Shown piece by piece: positions 29,289 through 40,902 of a DNA stretch of 64,000 bases (position 1 is the stretch's first letter; the number at the start of each line of letters is the position of its first letter). The notes under the pieces are model-generated. The model did not search any database and was not told where the DNA came from. It was given only the letters and a program-made list of their open reading frames with translations. Source of the DNA: Flavobacteria bacterium BBFL7. Lineage in GTDB: Bacteria > Bacteroidota > Bacteroidia > Flavobacteriales > Flavobacteriaceae. Location of the stretch: positions 757,610-821,609 of the forward strand of contig CH672374.1 in the NCBI GenBank assembly GCA_000153385.1. Reading direction: 5' to 3'. The position numbers and the translations under genes were made by a program.

Positions 29289-30572
29289 ATGGGCAAGAAG
29301 GTTAATTTTATAGTTTTAGCTGTTTTAGTACTTATCAGTTTAACGTTTAGTAATCCATATACAGAAAACGGTGACATGAGTGCCATCGATAGTGGCGATA
29401 CGGCATGGATGTTAATCGCATCAGCATTTGTATTATTAATGACGCCTGGACTTGCCTTTTTCTATGGCGGTATGGTGAATAAAAAATCGATGATTTCTAC
29501 CATGTTGCAAAGTTTTGTTGCTCTTGGTGTTGTTAGTATACTTTGGGTAATCGTAGGTTTCTCACTTGCCTTTGGAGAAAGCTATTATGGCATCATAGGA
29601 AATCCAATGACTTATTTCAATTTTAAAGATGTAGGTCTTGCTCCTAATCCAGATTTTGCAGGAACCGTACCTTTTTTAGTATTTGCTCTTTTCCAGCTTA
29701 AGTTTGCCATCATCACACCAGCCTTAATCACAGGTAGTTTTGCAGAACGTGTCCGTTTCAGAAGCTATATCTTATTCATGGTATTGTTTACTATATTCAT
29801 ATACACGCCATTAGCACATATGACTTGGCATCCAGACGGATTATTGCGCAACCTAGGAGTACTTGATTTCGCTGGTGGAACAGTTGTTCACATGAGTGCA
29901 GGATTTGCAGCACTTGCAGGAGCAGTTTATTTAGGGAAACGTAAAAAAATAACACACGACCCAGCAAACGTACCTTATATCATTTTAGGAACTGGATTGC
30001 TATGGTTTGGATGGTTTGGTTTTAATGCCGGTAGTGCGCTAGCCGCAAATGCAGATGCCGCCATAGCCTTTGCCAATACAAATATCGCCAGTGCCACCGC
30101 CATGATCACATGGATGTTTTACGAACGTTTCTCTAATCGTAAAATGAGCGCTGTTGGTGCATGTATCGGTGCAATCGTCGGATTGGTTGCCATTACTCCT
30201 GCTGCAGGTTTTGTTACTATTTCACAAAGTATATTTATAGGATTTGCTACTGCCATTACTAGTAATATCGCTATTTCATTATTTTCTAAAACCGGTATTG
30301 ACGATACACTAGACGTTTTCCCTAGTCATGGAGTTGGTGGAATTGTAGGTATGATCCTGACAGCTGTATTTGCAAAAGATGTGGGACTTGTACATGGCGA
30401 GACAGAGACCTTTATGTGGCATATCATAGCACTTATAGGTGTTTCTGTATTTACCTTCGGTGGTAGTTTATTATTTTACAAACTGGTTGATATATTAATA
30501 CCTATAAGAGTAAGAGATGATCAAGAAGAACGTGGACTAGATGCTAGTCAACACGGTGAAGAAGTCAATTAA
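29289..30572 (+). CDS. amtB: Ammonium transporter, Amt/Rh family
   Basis: 427 aa with about 11 transmembrane segments after a signal-like N-terminus. Family signatures are PGLAFFYGG (53-61), the ammonium-channel motif around GGTVVHMSAG with the first pore histidine H201, and FPSHGVGG with the second, H347. It moves ammonium/ammonia across the inner membrane under nitrogen limitation. No glnK gene follows, unlike many amtB loci; the next gene is convergent and overlaps its stop by 4 bp. Confidence 0.95.
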   Translation: MGKKVNFIVLAVLVLISLTFSNPYTENGDMSAIDSGDTAWMLIASAFVLLMTPGLAFFYGGMVNKKSMISTMLQSFVALGVVSILWVIVGFSLAFGESYYGIIGNPMTYFNFKDVGLAPNPDFAGTVPFLVFALFQLKFAIITPALITGSFAERVRFRSYILFMVLFTIFIYTPLAHMTWHPDGLLRNLGVLDFAGGTVVHMSAGFAALAGAVYLGKRKKITHDPANVPYIILGTGLLWFGWFGFNAGSALAANADAAIAFANTNIASATAMITWMFYERFSNRKMSAVGACIGAIVGLVAITPAAGFVTISQSIFIGFATAITSNIAISLFSKTGIDDTLDVFPSHGVGGIVGMILTAVFAKDVGLVHGETETFMWHIIALIGVSVFTFGGSLLFYKLVDILIPIRVRDDQEERGLDASQHGEEVN

Positions 30573-31372
30573 TTAGATCGTGTAAAACCTTTTTCTGGAA
30601 AAGCTGCGTCGTAAGTTATGGCAGTCTCATCTATTTCAACATAACAACTTGCTACCTTGGCTTGATCACTATATATCAACCGATTATTATCATCAAGCCT
30701 TAGATATAATATGTGAATTTCCTCGCCACCACCACACATTCCGCGACCATTTCCACCAGGTTTAGACGGTACCGAAACTTCTAATAGTAAATGACTGATA
30801 TCTTCAACATTTTTATAACCTAAAACCTCGACATCATAAGCATATTCAAAATCTAAGACTCCTAGATCTAATATAATTTGCTCATCCCTGGTTAGGTAAA
30901 CCTTTTGACTTCCTAGTTCCCAGAATTGATCTTGTGGATCGCCTTCAAACCAGACATTCATCAACTTATCAGAATCTTTTATGCGCCATTTTAGGTCATT
31001 AAAGTTTCCATTCTCAGCTGTTGTTTCAAAAACCTCATCATAACTTAGTACTTGACAAAAATAATCCTCATTTACTTCTGTCTCAAATTCGCCATCATAT
31101 TTGGCATAAATTCTAAAAGGCTCTTCTTCAGGATATGGAGAATAGAAAAATACTATTGGAATGGATTCGGCACTATTGTCATATTTATACCAGCCTGTAA
31201 ATTTCTGTTCATATTCGCAAAAACCTACGTTTTCGATGTACATCGTTATAGGGTATTCATCAATGTACCCACGTAATAACATGGTATCATTCGGGATGAT
31301 TTTTGAAGAATAGGTTTGCGCTTTCGCGAAAGCGAAACTCAACAACACCACAAATATCAATACCTTTTTCAT
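30569..31372 (-). CDS. Secreted hypothetical protein
   Basis: 267 aa. The signal peptide MKKVLIFVVLLSFAFAKAQ is cut about residue 19. The mature part is acidic and aromatic-rich (YPITMYIENVGFCEYEQKFT, KFTGWYKYDNSAESIPIVFF) and may be beta-rich; it has no family I recognise. Cysteines near the C-terminus (GRGMCGGGEEIH, VASCYVE) could form a disulfide. It follows ligA by 3 bp and is probably co-transcribed. The end of the signal peptide is encoded by an exact copy of the 16-bp palindrome. Confidence 0.75.
   Translation of the reverse strand: MKKVLIFVVLLSFAFAKAQTYSSKIIPNDTMLLRGYIDEYPITMYIENVGFCEYEQKFTGWYKYDNSAESIPIVFFYSPYPEEEPFRIYAKYDGEFETEVNEDYFCQVLSYDEVFETTAENGNFNDLKWRIKDSDKLMNVWFEGDPQDQFWELGSQKVYLTRDEQIILDLGVLDFEYAYDVEVLGYKNVEDISHLLLEVSVPSKPGGNGRGMCGGGEEIHILYLRLDDNNRLIYSDQAKVASCYVEIDETAITYDAAFPEKGFTRSN
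31319..31334. repeat. Palindrome, exact copy
   Basis: In signal-peptide codons of the secreted hypothetical gene; AFAKA immediately precedes the probable cleavage site. Confidence 0.95.
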
Positions 31373-31375
31373 ATT

Positions 31376-33451
<2,076 letters not shown>

Positions 33452-33479
33452 TCAAATTTTAAGATTCTAAAATACAATA

Positions 33480-35768
33480 ATGAGCGCTAGATTTCTAATT
33501 CTTTGTAGTTTGATATTAACACTGTTTTCATGTACAAAACCTCAGGTAGAATTATTAAGTCCATCTATTATTCCAGCGCCTCAATTGTTGCAAGTAAATC
33601 CCGGGCACTTCACTATTAATGAAGAAACTACGTTGAGTAATAACGACGATTTTACAGCCTGCTATAACTTCCTTAACAACTTTCTAGAACACGCAACAGA
33701 TCGCGATTGGGATATAAAATACAGTGATAACAATGCCATTGTACTAGAGTATGATTCCTCCATCACTTCAAAAGAAGGTTATCGCATCGTCAGTACAGAT
33801 CGTAATATTACTATAAAAGCCAGTACTGATGCAGGCGCTTTCTACGCAGTACAATCTCTCATACAATTAATGCCTGTCGATATAGCCGACCGCACAGAAA
33901 TTCACATACCAGCAATTACTATAAAGGATGAGCCACGTTTTAAATATCGTGGAATGCACCTCGATGTGTCACGACATATGTTTGATGTAGAATTTATCAA
34001 GAAATACATCGACGCCATGGCCATGCTCAAAATGAACAACTTTCACTGGCACCTTACAGACGATCAAGGCTGGCGCATTGAGATCAAAAAGTATCCTAAA
34101 TTACAAGAAGTAGCAGCATATCGTGATTCGACACTAGTTGGGCATTACAACGACACACCGCATCAATATGATGGTAAAAAGTACGGCGGTTATTATACAC
34201 AGGAAGAAGTTCGTGAGGTGATCGCTTTCGCGAAAGCGAGACATATCAACGTCATCCCAGAAATAGAAATGCCTGGTCATGCTCAAGCCGCTATCGCTGC
34301 CTATCCAGAATTGGGTTGCACAAGTGATAATATCCAAGTTGCGATGAAATGGGGCGTTTTTGAAGACATCTACTGCCCTAGCGAAGAAACCTTTACATTC
34401 CTAGAAAATGTACTGGACGAAGTGATAGAACTATTCCCGTCAAAATACATTCACATAGGTGGCGATGAAGCACCTAAAACCCAATGGAAAACCAGTGATA
34501 TCGCGCAACGAGTGATCAAAGAAAATGGATTAAAAGACGAGTTTGAGTTACAATCCTATTTTATCCAGCGCATGGAAAAATACTTGAATTCTAAAGGTCG
34601 TCAAATCATAGGTTGGGATGAAATTCTAGAAGGTGGACTCGCACCTAACGCAACGGTAATGAGCTGGCGTGGCACCAAAGGAGCTATCGACGCTGCAAAA
34701 GCTGGTCATGATGTGATCATGACGCCTACATCGCACGCTTATTTTGACTATTATCAAAGTGAAAACGAAAACGAACCGCTCGCCATTGGCGGATTTTTAC
34801 CGCTTGAAAAAGTCTATCATTTCAATCCAATACCAGAAGAACTGACTGAGAAAGAAGCAAAATTTATTCTCGGTGTTCAGGGAAATATCTGGACAGAATA
34901 TATGACGACCAGTGACCAAGTAGAATACATGGCGTTTCCGCGCATGCTGGCGATGAGCGAGGTTGCTTGGACTCGTGAAGAAAACAAAAATTACACTGGA
35001 TTTTCAAACAGACTTGAAGCTTTCCATCAACGATTAGATGTGATGGATATCAACTATGCCAACCATTTATATGAAATTGAAGGAGTCTTAAATGAAAATC
35101 AAGCATATGAGTTAAGCACCAAAACTATTGGAAAAGAAATCAGATTTACCACTAATGGAACTGAACCAACCGCAACTTCTACTCTATATGAATCACCTAT
35201 TCCTTTTACGGCAGATATGACTTTAAAAGCGGCCGTTTTTAAAGACAACGAACAACTTGGTTCAGTATTTATTCAAGAATTTATCTTCCATAAAGGTGTA
35301 GGCGCAACAATTAGCATCAATAAAGAATCTCATAAATCTTATCCTGGTAGCGGCGCAGCAGGACTAATTAATGGAATTAAAGGAAGTGATTCTCGTTATG
35401 GTGATCGAGAATGGTTGGGGTTTTGGGGAGAAGATATTGAGATTGAAATTACTTTTAAAGAACCTATAGAAATAGAAACTATTGATTTGAGATTCTATAA
35501 TGCGCCTGGACAGTGGATATATTCCCCAAAACAAATTGAATTATTCCTGACTCTTGAACTAGACGATACTGTTTATGATATAATAGATGTTGATTCAAAC
35601 AACCAAAGTATTTTGAATATCAACTATGAATTGTATAAACCCAAATCCTTAACTCCAAAATATAAAAATCTTAAGTTAAGAATCCCTAACTACGGCATCA
35701 TTCCGGACGGTAATCAAGGCGCTGGAAACAAAGCCTGGACTTTTATAGACGAAATCATCATCAAATAA
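33480..35768 (+). CDS. Beta-N-acetylhexosaminidase, GH20 lipoprotein
   Basis: 762 aa. The signal peptide ends LILTLFSC (lipidated Cys). A GH20b-like alpha/beta domain (about 30-150) precedes the GH20 barrel, with MHLDVSRHMF, NFHWHLTDDQGWRIEIKKYP and the catalytic Asp-Glu pair in HIGGDEAPKTQW (about 325-335). Substrate-assisted hydrolysis of terminal GlcNAc/GalNAc is expected. After the barrel come a chitobiase C-terminal-like beta domain (IRFTTNGTEPTATSTLYES) and a discoidin-like carbohydrate-binding module. cutC follows one base after the stop. It contains an exact palindrome copy (IAFAKARHIN). Confidence 0.93.
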   Translation: MSARFLILCSLILTLFSCTKPQVELLSPSIIPAPQLLQVNPGHFTINEETTLSNNDDFTACYNFLNNFLEHATDRDWDIKYSDNNAIVLEYDSSITSKEGYRIVSTDRNITIKASTDAGAFYAVQSLIQLMPVDIADRTEIHIPAITIKDEPRFKYRGMHLDVSRHMFDVEFIKKYIDAMAMLKMNNFHWHLTDDQGWRIEIKKYPKLQEVAAYRDSTLVGHYNDTPHQYDGKKYGGYYTQEEVREVIAFAKARHINVIPEIEMPGHAQAAIAAYPELGCTSDNIQVAMKWGVFEDIYCPSEETFTFLENVLDEVIELFPSKYIHIGGDEAPKTQWKTSDIAQRVIKENGLKDEFELQSYFIQRMEKYLNSKGRQIIGWDEILEGGLAPNATVMSWRGTKGAIDAAKAGHDVIMTPTSHAYFDYYQSENENEPLAIGGFLPLEKVYHFNPIPEELTEKEAKFILGVQGNIWTEYMTTSDQVEYMAFPRMLAMSEVAWTREENKNYTGFSNRLEAFHQRLDVMDINYANHLYEIEGVLNENQAYELSTKTIGKEIRFTTNGTEPTATSTLYESPIPFTADMTLKAAVFKDNEQLGSVFIQEFIFHKGVGATISINKESHKSYPGSGAAGLINGIKGSDSRYGDREWLGFWGEDIEIEITFKEPIEIETIDLRFYNAPGQWIYSPKQIELFLTLELDDTVYDIIDVDSNNQSILNINYELYKPKSLTPKYKNLKLRIPNYGIIPDGNQGAGNKAWTFIDEIIIK
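34223..34238. repeat. Palindrome, exact copy
   Basis: In the GH20 gene, AFAKA frame, just before the conserved INVIPEIEMPGH strand. Confidence 0.95.
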
Positions 35769-35769
35769 T

Positions 35770-36501
35770 ATGTTACTAGAAATCTGCGCATCCAATTATC
35801 AAAGTGCTCTCAACGCTCAGAAAGCTGGCGCACATCGTATAGAATTATGTAGCGAGCTAGCAGTAGGTGGCATCACTCCTAGTTACGGATTGCTTAAAAA
35901 AGTAATAGAAGAACTCACCATTCCAGTAATGGTGTTGATACGTCCAAGATCTGGGAATTTTGTGTACAGCAATGCCGATTTTGACATTATGAAACGTGAT
36001 ATAGAGCTATGTAAAGAACTAGGTTGTGCTGGAATAGTTTCTGGTGTTCTCACAGCAGATTTTAAAATAGACATCAGACGTACGAGTGAATTGATAGAAC
36101 TTGCCAGACCATTGCCTTTTACCTTTCACAGAGCTTTTGATCATATCACAAATCCAGAACAAGCAGTTGTAGATTTAGTGAATTTAGGCGCAAAACGCAT
36201 TCTGACTTCTGGACAGCATTCTAAAGCCATAGACGGAATAGAAAACTTAAAGCGATATCAAGAAATTGCAAGTAATGAGTTAATCATTATGCCTGGTGGT
36301 GGAATTAATGGTGGTAATTGTAACGCTTTCGCGGAAGCAGAATTCCAAGAAATTCATGCTAGTGCAACAGAAATCATCCAACAAACAAAAGAAGAAAAAG
36401 TTCCTATGAATTCGCCTAAATTTCTTGAAGAAAACATAGAAGTTATTTCTAATTCAGAGAATATTATGACCATTCTTAAAAACCTTGAAAATGAGGATTA
36501 G
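35770..36501 (+). CDS. cutC: CutC family protein
   Basis: 243 aa TIM barrel. Family signatures are LEICASNYQSALNAQKAGA, RIELCSELAVGGITPSYG, VMVLIRPRSGNFVY, TFHRAFDH and the C-terminal GGGINGGN and EIHASA. CutC was named for copper homeostasis in E. coli, but that role is disputed. Its position, one base after a hexosaminidase and overlapping a beta-mannosidase, argues for a link with sugar metabolism here (inference). A degenerate palindrome copy lies at 36324-36339 (AFAEA). Confidence 0.93.
   Translation: MLLEICASNYQSALNAQKAGAHRIELCSELAVGGITPSYGLLKKVIEELTIPVMVLIRPRSGNFVYSNADFDIMKRDIELCKELGCAGIVSGVLTADFKIDIRRTSELIELARPLPFTFHRAFDHITNPEQAVVDLVNLGAKRILTSGQHSKAIDGIENLKRYQEIASNELIIMPGGGINGGNCNAFAEAEFQEIHASATEIIQQTKEEKVPMNSPKFLEENIEVISNSENIMTILKNLENED
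36324..36339. repeat. Palindrome copy with 2 mismatches
   Basis: CGCTTTCGCGGAAGCA in cutC, read AFAEA; the left half and centre are intact. Confidence 0.7.
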
Positions 36502-38977
36502 TTTACTATTAGTTTTAGTGATATTCATAAGCTCTTGTAAAGAAGAACGTCCTAATGTAGAACGCCAGTATTTAAAAAGCAATTGGTCCCTTTATCAAGA
36601 CGATCACCACATGATCGCTGATACTTTAACCATTCCTTCAACTGTCCACAGCGCTTACTTACCTCAACTTAATCATCCTTTTGTAGGCAACAATGAAGAT
36701 AGTCTGCAATGGATGACTGAATTAGATTGGACTTACGAGAACTCGTTTAAAGTAGATAAAACCAGACTTGACAAAGAAAACATCATTTTGAATTTTGAAG
36801 GAATAGATACATATTCCTCTATACTATTAAATGATGTCGAAATTCTAAAAACCGATAATGCATTTTTACATTGGGAAGTAGATGTAAAGTCTATTTTAAA
36901 AAAAGAAAACAAACTAGTAGTAAAAATAAAATCACTAGTTGAAATTGAAGAGCAAAAAGCCGAAGCAAATCCATACACCTTACCTGAAGGCAACCGAGTT
37001 TACACGCGTAAAGCACAATATCAATACGGTTGGGATTGGGGACCAAAACTCAACACCATGGGAATATGGAAACCGGTTTATTTAGAAGCTCATGATGATT
37101 TTAAAATTGAAGACCTTTACATCAAACAAAATTTTGTAAAAGATTCTATAGCAAACCTTACCGCAAAAATTAAGCTCTCTGATAAACGCACAGAATTACT
37201 ACATTATAAAATTAAAGTAAACGATAGTCTTTACTGGGAACAAGATTACCAGCCCAAGGCTCAAGAAGATGAGTTTGAAATTCATTTTGAAATTCCACAA
37301 GTACAACTATGGTGGCCGCACAACATCGGCGAACCTTATTTGTACGATATAGAAGTTTCGGTTTCTAAAGAAGGAAAGCATATCGATTCTCAAAAATTGA
37401 AAACTGGAATACGTACCATAGAGCTTGTGAACGAGCCCGACGAACATGGAACTAGTTTCTTTTTTAAGGTCAATGACGTTCCTATTTACATGAAAGGTGC
37501 TAATTATATTCCGCAGAACTCGATGCAGGATCTGGTTACTGATGATCATTATGAAAAGTTGCTGAGTGATGTCAAGGAAGCTAACATGAACATGCTACGC
37601 GTTTGGGGCGGCGGGATTTATGAGAATGATATCTTCTATGAGAAATGCGATGAAAAAGGAATCTTAGTATGGCAAGACTTTATGTTTGCTTGTGCGATGT
37701 ATCCTGGAGATACACGCTTTCGCGAAAGCGTAACTAACGAGATCACTCAGCAAATCACTAGGTTGAGAAATCACAGTAGTATTGCGCTGTGGTGTGGAAA
37801 TAACGAAACCAGTGAGGCGTGGCGCAATTGGGGCTGGCAAGAAGGAAGATCGCAACCAGAGCGCGATAGTATTTGGGAAGATTATAGGTCGGTTTTTCAA
37901 ATTGCAATGCCTAAATACGTGAGCGAACTTACCAAAGAACCTTATTGGGAAAGTTCGCCAGAATACGGTCGTGGTAATCCTAAATACGAATTTGAAGGTG
38001 ATGCGCACGACTGGCGCGTGTGGCATGATGCGTATCCATTTGAGCATTTTGAAGAGCACGTGCCGCGATTTATGAGTGAGTTTGGTTTTCAATCCCATCC
38101 TTCTTATGAGGCAATACGATTTATCAATAAAGTTGGAACGGTTAATATCCAATCAGAGGATTATGCATCGCATCAAAAACACGCTCGTGGAAATGAATTG
38201 ATAAGAGAATATATGGAACGTGATTTCCCTGTTCCAACTAATGATGAAGATTATGTCTACGTTAGTCAATTACTGCAAGCCTATGGAATATCTAAAGGAA
38301 TCCAAGCGCATCGCAGAGCAAGGCCGTATAATATGGGAACACTCTACTGGCAACTCAACGACTGCTGGCCAGCAGTGAGCTGGTCCAGTATTGATTATTT
38401 AGGTAACTGGAAAGCCTTGCATTATCAAGTGAAGCGTGATTTTGAGAATGTATTGATTAGTAATGTTGTGGAGAATGATACGTTGAAAACTTATGTTGTT
38501 AATGATCGTCTTGAGACACTACAAAAAGATTTAGAGATTATCATTAAAGATTTCAACGGTAATGTTTTAGTTAATCATAGAATTGAAAGTCTTCATTCCA
38601 CTGCCCTAGCTGCATCAAGTAGAGAAATTAGCTTTATAGCTTTAAAGACTTTAAATATTGATAAGAGCGATGTTTATGTAGTGTCTAAATTTGGTGAAAG
38701 TGAAGTGATTTCAATTCTAGAAAGACCTAAAAACTTAAATCTTCCCTATACAAAAATATCTATAGACTCAAAGAAGGAAAACGGACAATTCATACTTACA
38801 TTAGAATCTCATGTTTTTGCAAAAGACGTATTTCTTTATACAGACGTTAAAGGTCATTTCAATGATAACTTTTTTAACCTTGAACCGAATACTAAAAAGA
38901 CCATCCTCTTTGAAACAGAAAGTGATGAAGAGCCTGATTTTAGGTATAAGACTTTGAATGGGTTGATGAAGAATTAA
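36491..38977 (+). CDS. Beta-mannosidase, GH2 lipoprotein
   Basis: 828 aa from ATG 36491; a TTG at 36485 is the alternative. The signal peptide MRISLLLVLVIFISSC carries a lipobox. The GH2 sugar-binding and immunoglobulin-like domains precede the barrel. The acid/base Glu is in CGNNETSEAW (about residue 438) and the nucleophile Glu is in FMSEFGFQSH (about 530); QYGWDWGPKLNTMGIW is typical of mannosidases in GH2. It overlaps the cutC end by 11 bp. Expected to cleave beta-mannosides, for example the core mannose of N-glycans or mannan oligosaccharides. It contains an exact palindrome in the RFRES frame. Confidence 0.92.
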   Translation: MRISLLLVLVIFISSCKEERPNVERQYLKSNWSLYQDDHHMIADTLTIPSTVHSAYLPQLNHPFVGNNEDSLQWMTELDWTYENSFKVDKTRLDKENIILNFEGIDTYSSILLNDVEILKTDNAFLHWEVDVKSILKKENKLVVKIKSLVEIEEQKAEANPYTLPEGNRVYTRKAQYQYGWDWGPKLNTMGIWKPVYLEAHDDFKIEDLYIKQNFVKDSIANLTAKIKLSDKRTELLHYKIKVNDSLYWEQDYQPKAQEDEFEIHFEIPQVQLWWPHNIGEPYLYDIEVSVSKEGKHIDSQKLKTGIRTIELVNEPDEHGTSFFFKVNDVPIYMKGANYIPQNSMQDLVTDDHYEKLLSDVKEANMNMLRVWGGGIYENDIFYEKCDEKGILVWQDFMFACAMYPGDTRFRESVTNEITQQITRLRNHSSIALWCGNNETSEAWRNWGWQEGRSQPERDSIWEDYRSVFQIAMPKYVSELTKEPYWESSPEYGRGNPKYEFEGDAHDWRVWHDAYPFEHFEEHVPRFMSEFGFQSHPSYEAIRFINKVGTVNIQSEDYASHQKHARGNELIREYMERDFPVPTNDEDYVYVSQLLQAYGISKGIQAHRRARPYNMGTLYWQLNDCWPAVSWSSIDYLGNWKALHYQVKRDFENVLISNVVENDTLKTYVVNDRLETLQKDLEIIIKDFNGNVLVNHRIESLHSTALAASSREISFIALKTLNIDKSDVYVVSKFGESEVISILERPKNLNLPYTKISIDSKKENGQFILTLESHVFAKDVFLYTDVKGHFNDNFFNLEPNTKKTILFETESDEEPDFRYKTLNGLMKN
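37715..37730. repeat. Palindrome, exact copy (RFRES frame)
   Basis: In the beta-mannosidase gene (DTRFRESVTNE). It is a different reading frame from most copies. Confidence 0.95.
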
Positions 38978-39021
38978 GCCAATGCTAAGTTCCGTCTTGC
39001 GCAACTGACATTACCAAAAAC

Positions 39022-39136
39022 TTGTCATTCTGAACTTGTTTCAGAATCTGACGGTAATGAAAACCTAAGACTTGTATGAACTAATAGCCTTATACCGCTG
39101 TAATTAGGAGACGCTGAAATAAATTCAGCGTGACAA
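39022..39136. repeat. REP/MITE-like composite element with two matching hairpins
   Basis: The outer ends TTGTCA and TGACAA are inverted. Inside are two hairpins of the same build, 8-bp perfect stem and 5-nt loop: ATTCTGAA-CTTGT-TTCAGAAT (39027-39047) and ACGCTGAA-ATAAA-TTCAGCGT (39111-39131). It lies between the beta-mannosidase gene and prmC and codes for nothing. Similar TCATTCTGAACTTG...CAG sequences are common between genes in Bacteroidetes (recollection, not checked). Confidence 0.7.
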
Positions 39137-39174
39137 CTTTTAATTAAGGTCCATTTTCAAATTCAAGTTGAAGT

Positions 39175-40020
39175 TCATTCTCTCCAACACTTCATCATTC
39201 TATAATTCCCATTCAAATCTTTATAAACTTCAGATTCAAAACCTAGCTCTGTAGCTAGCGCTTTCATTTCTTCAGGTAAGTATTGATTGATTTCAAAGTA
39301 TAATATTCCGTTAGGTTGTAAAGCGATTTTAGCCAGTTCCATGATTTTACGATAGAAAACCAATGCGTTATCATCCTCTACAAACAGCGCGAGATGTGGT
39401 TCATTTTCTAATACATTATCATGTATCTCTTTCTTCTCTAAATTCCTTACATATGGCGGATTACTCACAATGATATCATACTTCTCAGGCAATTCGTCTA
39501 AAGCCAAGACATCTTGCAGAATTGTCTTTACTGGAGTTTTTAAATGATTTGCATTTGATTGCGCAGTGGCGAGCGCTTCTTCAGAAACATCCATAAGTGT
39601 GACTATACAATCTGGCTTTGCGGCTTTAAGGGACAATCCTATGCATCCAGTTCCCGTTCCTATGTCGATGATATTCAAATAAGATTCGGTTTTATGATCC
39701 TTGATGATCATATCGACCAGTTCTTCTGTTTCCTGACGCGGAATCAACGTATGTTCATTAACAACAATCTCATGCCCGTAGAAATGTGCTTTTCCGGTGA
39801 TGTATTGAATTGGTTTTGAAGTACGTAGTTCTCGTAGGGACTTTTGCAATATTTCTTCTTGAAGATGACTAAGTTCTTCTCGATCCTTGATCATAAAATC
39901 AGAGCGTGACCAGTTGAGCAGGTCTTCACAAACAATTTGTAGAATGCTATGAATCTCATTTTCTGGATATATTGGAGCTAGTTGTTCTTGAAAAAGGAGT
40001 TTTATTTTATTAAGGGTCAT
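39175..40020 (-). CDS. prmC: Peptide chain release factor N5-glutamine methyltransferase
   Basis: 281 aa from ATG 40020. A longer frame to 40068 exists, but a TAnnTTTG box at 40025-40032 lies between the two starts, so the shorter form is preferred and the mRNA may be leaderless. The N-terminal helical domain ends near residue 95 (IPRQETEELV), followed by the SAM-binding motif DIGTGTGCIGLS (119-130) and the catalytic NPPY at 187-190. It methylates the GGQ glutamine of release factors RF1/RF2. Monocistronic. Confidence 0.95.
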   Translation of the reverse strand: MTLNKIKLLFQEQLAPIYPENEIHSILQIVCEDLLNWSRSDFMIKDREELSHLQEEILQKSLRELRTSKPIQYITGKAHFYGHEIVVNEHTLIPRQETEELVDMIIKDHKTESYLNIIDIGTGTGCIGLSLKAAKPDCIVTLMDVSEEALATAQSNANHLKTPVKTILQDVLALDELPEKYDIIVSNPPYVRNLEKKEIHDNVLENEPHLALFVEDDNALVFYRKIMELAKIALQPNGILYFEINQYLPEEMKALATELGFESEVYKDLNGNYRMMKCWRE

Positions 40021-40333
40021 GCGGCAAAGGTACTTATGAAATCTTACATTAATACAATCTTTGTGCACATTGAATAGCTCTGTTCATTTTTGCCATTGCC
40101 GCAAAAACGAACCAAAAAAGTCTAGGCTGTGGAACACCTGTCTAAAAATTTCAATATGATTGCTAAAGAAAATATCAAGATCTAAGCTCTTAAACAATCT
40201 TGATTTGTGACAGTCATTCAGTTGTCAACTATTATTAAGATTTTCTTTTCTTTTGACGCTTCACATATTTTCATTTTTTTTACGACAGACTTTCCTATGC
40301 CGTTATTAATGCCAGCTTTTGTAATTAAATTAA
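40021..40333. other. Intergenic region prmC - GNAT gene
   Basis: About 310 bp with no credible gene. It holds the prmC promoter box, then at 40083-40130 a stretch (GCCGCAAAAACGAACCAAAA) that I associate with dispersed intergenic sequence in Bacteroidetes, and AT-rich DNA after that. The small open frame at 40207-40407 has no coding character. Confidence 0.5.
40025..40032 (-). promoter_or_regulatory. TAnnTTTG -7 box of prmC, leaderless spacing
   Basis: TACCTTTG on the minus strand, only 4 bp before the ATG. Transcription would start at or next to the start codon. Confidence 0.65.
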
Positions 40334-40810
40334 TTAAAATTTTAAAAGCATTTGCACCGGACAAGAGAAGTGACCAGTATCACCTAATGGCCCATCGAGT
40401 AATTTAAAACCTACGTGTTTGTACAAGCCTTGGGCATCGTACATATTATCCATAGTCTCTAGGTAAACGCTTTCAAATTTGAATTCTTTGGCGCGTTCTA
40501 GGCAAGTTATCATCAATTTCTTACCGTAACCTTTACCACGTGCTTGTGGTTTAAAGTACATCTTTTGAAGTTCGCTCACATTACCGTTGTAATTATCTAG
40601 TGGTGCGATTCCTGCGCCACCTACCACTACTCCATCAACTTCTATCACGTAGTAAGTTCTGCGAGGTTTTTGGTATTGTTCATACATCGCTTGCGTTGCC
40701 GCATCGCTATATGCAGTTCCTATTTTGGGTGCACCATGTTCTAAAATAGAGGCTTGAATAATCTCTTTGATAGCTTGATTATCTTTAGGAAGAATTTTGC
40801 GAATTTTCAT
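40334..40810 (-). CDS. GNAT family N-acetyltransferase
   Basis: 158 aa, a single GNAT domain. The acetyl-CoA pyrophosphate loop is QARGKGYGKKLM (about 93-104). Strand motifs YYVIEVDGVVVGGAGIAPL and the C-terminal GLYKHVGF are typical. Substrate unknown. It lies alone between two repeat-rich spacers. A near-consensus TATATTTA box is upstream. Confidence 0.88.
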   Translation of the reverse strand: MKIRKILPKDNQAIKEIIQASILEHGAPKIGTAYSDAATQAMYEQYQKPRRTYYVIEVDGVVVGGAGIAPLDNYNGNVSELQKMYFKPQARGKGYGKKLMITCLERAKEFKFESVYLETMDNMYDAQGLYKHVGFKLLDGPLGDTGHFSCPVQMLLKF

Positions 40811-40850
40811 GGAGCGAAGTTAAATATAAAATCACTCAAGTTATAAAAAC

Positions 40851-40876
40851 GTTCTCGACTCTCGCTCGAACTGACA
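40851..40876. repeat. Fragment of a dispersed intergenic repeat
   Basis: GTTCTCGACTCTCGCTCGAA followed by CTGACA. The TTC-TCGA...CTCGAA inverted pattern ending in TGACA resembles half of the two-hairpin element at 39022-39136 in design. A possible matching half (TGGTCAGTCTTCAAGAAGCT) lies at 40924-40943. Confidence 0.45.
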
Positions 40877-40902
40877 CCTTAATTTATTTTTAATTTTACT
40901 TT

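Noticed and set aside
36733-38152. Minus-strand open frames inside the beta-mannosidase gene
   Set aside because: Shadow frames; the plus strand encodes a complete GH2 enzyme.
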